A stretch of 64,000 bases of DNA from Tolypeutes matacus (taxonomy: Eukaryota > Chordata > Mammalia > Cingulata > Chlamyphoridae): assembly GCA_026826555.1 (NCBI GenBank), contig JAKSZT010054334.1, positions 31,898,698 to 31,962,697 of the forward strand. The letters run 5' to 3'. Both the position numbers and the translations under genes were made by a program. Under the pieces are notes generated by a model. That model made no database searches, had not been told where the DNA came from, and saw only the letters and a program-made list of their open reading frames with translations. Positions 58,663-64,000 of the stretch are shown in pieces (position 1 is the first letter of the stretch; each line of letters begins with the position of its first letter).

Positions 58663-60349
58663 GTCAGTTTCAAGGATCTTTTTCTTTTTCAATGAAAATA
58701 ATAAGAATATGAATCTTCTGCAAGATGTTAAAAGGATATTTTTGTTTTGCATATTGATATTTTTGATGAAAAATGAAAAGCAATGAGATGACTCATCAAG
58801 ACAATTTATTTGATGCATCTGGGTGTCTTTCCACGATAGCAACCTCAGTCGGGGGGAAAAATTCTTGTGTGATTTGCCACAAGGATCATTGTATTTCTCT
58901 CTATTTCTGTCTCTTATTAATCAACTTGGATTACCTAACAGTAGCAATAATAAAAGCTTCTTTGTTATACCATCATTTCTTCCCCCATGTTGTTGGGCTG
59001 TATGTGTACTCTCAGAGTATCTCCATCATCCTAGTTGATTGAAAGTGACACCTTCATGTGTGTACTCCAAAAATAGAGAGATCCTGTCCCTTAATGAGTG
59101 TCAGGTTCTGTGTATATAGACATAACCAAAAATTATCTTTGTACAGTCTGTGCATGCTTTTTTTTTCCATTGCTTTAAACAAACCTAATACTTTTGGAAC
59201 AGATCAGTTCATATTTATAATATATATAATACATGTCCATTGTAAAATTGTTTGTATAGACCATTAAACACAAAAAAGAAAATAGTTCCCCATAATCCTA
59301 TTATCCAAAGACAAACAAATTTTGAAAAATTCCTGATATATATGATGAGTACACATATACAGAATCCAAAGAGTCTGCTATATTTTTAGTATTGTTTTTT
59401 ATCTCAAGATATGAATTTTGTCTATTAACAAGAACTTAATCTTATTCAATTCAGTATAAACTTATTCCAATCAAACCTTTTAGTCAAAGCAGTAATTTCT
59501 TAGACAAATTAGAATTGCCAGCCATTATTTTTTCCTACTCTCCTTTTTCACTGGAATCATATCCACATTTGGTTCCACTCACGCAGGATCACTACACCAG
59601 GGAGGATATGGGTCTGCTCCAATGTCATCTGTTCACTCTCCACTGTGGTTGTTTGCAATTATTCTTGTTGATCTTTAATATGATCTCCTATATTCTATCT
59701 CATCTCCCTTCATTGGGCCATACATTGTACATCTCCTCTTTCCAACAACAAGAGCTTTTGATTCTCCAGCTGTCTCTCAGGTACATTCACATTCTGTTGA
59801 AAGGATGTGGAAAACAATTGACTATTCTTCTAAAACTTTGTGGGGCTACCCTGAAACCCATCTGACTAGATACCTCATACAGTCTTTGTTACTAGACCTC
59901 TTTGCTACTTGACCTCTTTGCTACTCAATCTCTTTGGGATCGTGCAGGCCACAGGGCTTTTCTAAACTCCCTCAGCACACCCTGAAACACTGGTATCTTC
60001 TGTATCCTGGGCCTCTCTGCCTCAAGCTCAGTCCAAGGTTATCTCAGGGAAATGACACCTTCTCATAGACCACAAGTAATTAAATTATAGTCACATTCTC
60101 TCTAGTTCATCTTCGCCAGCTTTGGCAACCCTTACCTAGTCTTCATGGATAAGCTACTATTACATTTCCAAACTATTATTACAGCAGAAACTAGATGTCT
60201 TCTGGGCTTAGCCTTTTGGGAATACAATATACTGACCCTTACAGGTCAAAAGCCTTGGTTTTCAAGAATGTGTCACTGCTATAAGTCTCAGGAGTCTATT
60301 TTGGAACTCAAAAGCCAAGGTATTGACACTTGTTCTCTATATTCTATAT

Positions 60350-60399
60350 GATCTTTCCCCTGAGACATTGCATGTTAATGAGTTACTAGGGGAAAGATC
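60350..60399. repeat. Inverted repeat, 12-bp arms, 26-nt loop
   Basis: GATCTTTCCCCT (60350-60361) and AGGGGAAAGATC (60388-60399) are perfect reverse complements. One more base pair (T/A) extends the stem. Confidence 0.95.
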
Positions 60400-60463
60400 A
60401 CAAGCAACAAAGAAATAGATTGGATTGTGGAGAGAAGAACTTCAGTAAACACAATAGAATTCT

Positions 60464-60468
60464 ATCTA

Positions 60469-60512
<44 letters not shown>

Positions 60513-60532
60513 CATCCATCTACCCACTTACT
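60464..60532. repeat. (ATCT)n microsatellite with variant edge
   Basis: A long perfect run of ATCT from about 60470 to 60512, then variant ATCC/ACCC units. Confidence 0.95.
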
Positions 60533-60969
60533 TACTTTACCTATCTATCTTTCTTCCTTTTTATGATTTATCTTTCTAGAAACTTTTCTTTTCTTTCTTT
60601 TTGCTCTAGTGAATGCAAAAAAGTCCATTGCTCCGGTTTCTCAGAATTCCACAGTTTTTCCACTTTGCTTGAAACTCTACAGTTCATATATTTCCTCTAC
60701 CCTCGCTATTTGAAATCATTCCATTTTACCTGCCATTCAGTTTGCCCTGGATATCTTGTTTATTTCCCAAAATCACAGAGGTCTGCATGAAAGATCAGCA
60801 TTGTTTCAAAGGTAATAAGTTATTATTTTTTAATAAATTAGAACATCAATGTAGGTATTTTTTTCCCCTTGCTACTAGTTTGGGAGTGCTCACATTGACC
60901 AAACTACTCAAAAAATTAAATGTAATATCAGAGGTAGATTTGGACATAAAAACCACTCAGGCCTTAATC

Positions 60970-61064
60970 AGGAAACTGTAATAAAAATTCTTCAATGTCC
61001 TCCATAATAACTTCTTTCATTCTTACTGCTAATTCTTTAATTAGTCCTGCTCTCGATAATCGTC
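60970..61064 (+). mobile_element. L2 LINE fragment (5' part of a split copy)
   Basis: AAATTCTTCAATGTCCTCCA, TCATTCTTACTGCTAATTC and the following text resemble late L2 ORF2. The element is interrupted by the hAT transposon and appears to resume at 61683. Confidence 0.45.
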
Positions 61065-61072
61065 ATTTAGTC

Positions 61073-61674
61073 CAGGGGTCTGCAATCTTTTTCTGTAAAG
61101 GGACAGATGGTAAGCTCTTTTGAAAGCAAGGACAAATGACACCACAGATGTATGAAAGAAAAGCTTATTATTGCTCATAGGTCCTAGAATAGGAAGGAGT
61201 GGCAAACCTCAAAGAATCATATGGGAAAACCAAGCTGGTGAGGAGTAAAAGTTACAGTGGACCTGGGGACATTGCCTTTATAATGTTACATGGGTGGAGA
61301 TGTAATGTTTGGTCAAGCAAGAGTGGAGATTAAGCATTTGTAGTTTACTTTTGGGGGGGCATGAACCCAGGTAGGATGCTGAGAGGAGAGGGAGAAGCTG
61401 TTTATCTTGTAAAAGTAGGTGTCAGTGGTGGTCCCTGTTATCTGAGGAGCATGACAGTGTGAAAAGCCTCTATTATAGATTAATTCACCACCTAAGTATT
61501 TTATGCTTTACAGACTATGGTCTCTAGTGAACTACTCAGTTCTGTTGTTACAGCATGAAAGTAGCTATAGAAAATATGTAAATGTGTGATTGTGGCTATG
61601 TCCAATAAACCCTTATTTACAAAACCAGTCACTGGGTCAGATTTGGTACCCAAATCATAGTTTGCTAACTCCTG
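61073..61674 (+). mobile_element. hAT-Charlie-type DNA transposon with secondary insertion
   Basis: Inverted-repeat-like ends: starts CAGGGGTCTGCAATCTTTTT, ends GTTTGCTAACTCCTG. Near-perfect 8-bp duplication ATTTAGTC (61065-61072) and ATTTAGAT (61675-61682), as expected for hAT. The right part (61493-61674) has CCAATAAACCCTTATTTACA and CACTGGGTCAGATTTGGTAC. About 370 bp of unrelated sequence (61121-61492) separates the left and right parts. The exact MER number is not assigned. Confidence 0.8.
61121..61492 (-). mobile_element. Unclassified insertion inside the hAT element (LTR-like)
   Basis: A 372-bp block starts TGAAAGCAAGGACAAATGAC. Host sequence on both sides, TAAGCTCTTT and TAAGTATTTT, looks duplicated. 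A minus-strand AATAATAAGC poly(A)-like motif near one end and AT/GC patchiness suggest an LTR, but ends are not canonical. No gene in it. Confidence 0.4.
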
Positions 61675-61682
61675 ATTTAGAT

Positions 61683-61855
61683 TAGCTGGTCCTACTCTGA
61701 AAATGTCTTCCCTTTTCAATTCATTTTGCATTCTTCCACTCTGTTCATCTTTGGGAAGTGAGGCCTCCTCTGCTGACATGACACAGCTCAAGTATATACC
61801 TATTCCTTGGCTTGGCATTTAAGACCCTCGACAATATGACCATTTGAAAGGGAAC
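61683..61855 (+). mobile_element. L2 LINE fragment (3' part of the split copy)
   Basis: TATTCCTTGGCTTGGCATTT and AAGACCCTCGACAATATGAC match the L2 ORF2 segment that normally reads GGCATTCAAGGCCCTTCA. Confidence 0.6.
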
Positions 61856-63879
61856 CAGGACTAAGCAGAGGAGATTGTTGGGAAAACTGCCTTAACCGTG
61901 GGTGCTAGCATTGGTGAGGACAAGCAAACTGTCCAAGGAGCATTTTCAAAAGATATAGACAATTCAGGCATAAACCATATCAAATCGGTGCTCACACACC
62001 ATATAGTGGCACTGGACACCAGGGGAACAGATCCAGATGGTTTGCCACACTAGATAAGGATATTTGACACACTAGGTAGCCAGACAGTCATCATTCTTAA
62101 TTTTCTCCCATACGTAAAAGAACCTCAGCCAGGAGTGTTGGGGTTTAGGGGCAGACTACAACATAGTCTATGAGTTAGGCATTTGGCAGGTTTATCTTCA
62201 ATTCACAGTCAAGCCAAAGCTTTGTTTTTAGGCATGTCGACACCATCCAAATGGCCTGAATTCATGGCCAAGCAAGGGACTGGATACATAATAAGCCAAG
62301 GAGCTAGACTGAAGAGTTGGGAGCAAAGAGAAGCCCCATCCTATCTTAGAGCAGACACAAGAAATTTACTGTTAAGGATGAAATTGGTCGGAGTGCCATA
62401 AAAGGAAGGCTTTATGAGTAAAGCCTCCTGGGAACTGCTTCAACTGGGCAAGCCATTACAGGGGATCTGCCTCTATCATAAAGACACAATCTCCCTTCCT
62501 GATGGTGGCCAGTGACAGGTGGTGAGACACAGAATAATCCTAACTAAAATGCACCTAAGACTGGGAAGATATGTAAATCCTGGTGTGCAAATATTCAGTG
62601 AGAGGTATAACTGACACATTGAAAAGCATGTGTTCAGCTGCAGTCTGGCTTTAAGAGAAGTAATCTTGAAAGACCACTTTATTAAGTCATCTTGAAAAAT
62701 AACTGTCACAGACACCAGTGATATTCATCATCTATATGAGCAATAAATGCTTGGGTATAGAAAGAACTAAATAGAGAATCAAATCATAATTAGATGGTAA
62801 CAAGGTAAAAATGGAATCAGTAAAGGTTGATTTGATATATAAACTGTTTAATGGCAGTAGGTTAAGATAACATAAAGTTCATCCACTTCACTATAAAAAT
62901 ATTTTTGTTGTGAATGGATCCAAACATGCCATAATCATTGCCTATAATTCCTTGTATTTGTCTTCACAAGAGGGACACATTCTTCGAGAAGGAAGGCATT
63001 TTAGTTCCATTCATTTAGGAGTACACATTCCATTGATGATTCTTGGATTAGCATTGCCAACGATTTATCTCCCTGTAACTCTCCTTCTTCTATATTTCTA
63101 TGCCTGGCAAACCTTTATTTTGATGGATACAGTCTTTATTTAAATGAATTAATATGGGCAATTGAGTTACAATCAAATCCTGTTAGCATGAAAACCATTC
63201 TTTACCTTTCACAGAATTTATCTCTGCTATGGGTGATTACCTAATATTTTAACTCTCAAGGGAGATTCTGTTTTATTTCATTTCCAAGACATTAAATATT
63301 TTCATATATTCTTAATGGGGAATCCCATAAAATAGAAACTACATAGGTACGCAAAGGCACACACTAGATGAGTTGGATTCCTCATCTGGTTGGCAGAAAT
63401 GGACAGTTGGAGTCCTAGCTTCTGGGATCTGCACCAGTAAGTCTTGTTAAAGTAAGTTAATTCCAAGGCTCCCTGCACTGAAGTCTATCCCTACCTCAAT
63501 TAGTATTGTCTAGGAATAGATGTGGTAATAAACCTGTAGGGATCATTGGGAGGAGAAGGATGGGTCAGGGTATAGTATTGTATGTCAAAATATTCAGCTT
63601 CTGGGCAGTTGATGACAGTACAGGTAGCAAGACACAGAAGGCCAGTCAAGAAGTGTAATAGGAGTTTCCAGTGGGAAGAAGAAGATGGGTAAATGTTGGC
63701 CTGGATGAAGTCAAGGGAAAATTTTATAATACTCCAGAGAGCTAAGAACTGGGAAACTGCAGAACACAGTTTGGAATATTATGTACAGGGTGGAAACAGG
63801 AAAGGATAATGAGAGCATGTGGCAATAAGAGCCTATGAACAGATTAGTTAGTATTCTGATGTCTTTGGTTATGGATTGC
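61856..63879. other. Unique sequence, no gene seen
   Basis: No supported exon, RNA gene or named repeat. Confidence 0.4.
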
Positions 63880-64000
63880 TTAACCATGGGCAAGTCACTG
63901 ATGTTCACCAGCTTATTTAAAAAAACGGGGACAATAAAACTTAATGTACAGGATTATTGTAAAGCTTAAATAAGATAGTACATATCAAGTACTTATTATC
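63880..64000 (+). mobile_element. MIR SINE fossil, forward, cut by window end
   Basis: AACCATGGGCAAGTCACTGA, then a GGGGACAATAAAACTTAAT block, GATTATTGTAAAGCTTAAAT and the window edge follow the MIR order. Confidence 0.75.

Larger units (their letters stand above)
58668..60969. other. Unique AT-rich sequence, no gene confirmed
   Basis: Overlapping ORFs (58773-59042, 59515-59865, 60563-60981) show no recognisable domain. A tandem 19-bp doublet (ACYTGACCTCTTTGCTACT-like) lies at 59895-59935, and an ATCT microsatellite at 60464-60532. Confidence 0.4.

Noticed and set aside
59515..59865. 116-codon ORF
   Set aside because: Low-complexity hydrophobic translation, no recognisable domain, lies in AT-rich unique DNA.
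1..64000. CRISPR arrays, operons, phage or bacterial mobile elements
   Set aside because: Repeat content and architecture are mammalian; no regularly spaced short repeats with spacers were seen.

Overview
The window reads as non-coding mammalian DNA, almost certainly from an armadillo (Xenarthra; Dasypus-like). The key evidence is a set of tRNA-derived SINEs of the DAS type, known from the nine-banded armadillo, present here in at least 13 places. They are single or dimeric units with A-box and B-box motifs and (A/T-rich)n tails, many flanked by target-site duplications. Ancient mammalian fossils (MIR, L2, MER20, MER5A, MLT1) and ancient eutherian L1 fragments sit underneath them. I found no host protein-coding exon, rRNA, tRNA gene, CRISPR array or operon. 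Every open reading frame of note is an L1 relic, an antisense SINE read-through, or a chance ORF.

Layout. 1-7.2 kb: AT-rich unique DNA with an old reverse-oriented L1 (2.7-4.8 kb). 7.2-13.4 kb: a nearly complete reverse-oriented L1 bounded by a 10-bp duplication, with a DAS SINE in its ORF1 and about 112-bp tandem monomers in its 5' UTR. 13.4-18.5 kb: an L2 fragment, two nested SINEs, a perfect 20-bp-arm hairpin and a MER20. 18.5-24.9 kb: a full-length forward L1 inserted in a MER5A, with ORF1, ORF2, a poly(A) signal and tail, and a DAS SINE inside ORF2. 24.9-30 kb: mostly unique DNA with MIR and L2 fossils. 30-34.2 kb: an old reverse L1M carrying a dimeric SINE and a tiny retrocopy-like insertion. 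34.2-44 kb: unique DNA, an L1-type 3' end, a purine tract and a solo LTR. 44-54 kb: L1M fragments, SINEs (one with an unusual GC-rich head) and MIRs. 54.5-58.7 kb: two related solo LTRs, an MLT1 and an L2. 58.7-64 kb: unique DNA, an ATCT microsatellite, an L2 interrupted by a hAT element with 8-bp duplications, and a terminal MIR.

The elements do not form a host pathway. What they do form is a readable stratigraphy of insertions: L2/MIR, then MER20/MER5A/MLT1 and L1M, then LTRs and lineage L1s, then DAS SINEs. The most interesting structures are the two lineage L1s with homologous ORFs but unrelated, internally repeated 5' UTRs, and a DAS insertion carrying a GC-rich repeated 5' block inside its target-site duplication. 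Family names are from recognition of consensus-like sequence by eye. No database search was run.
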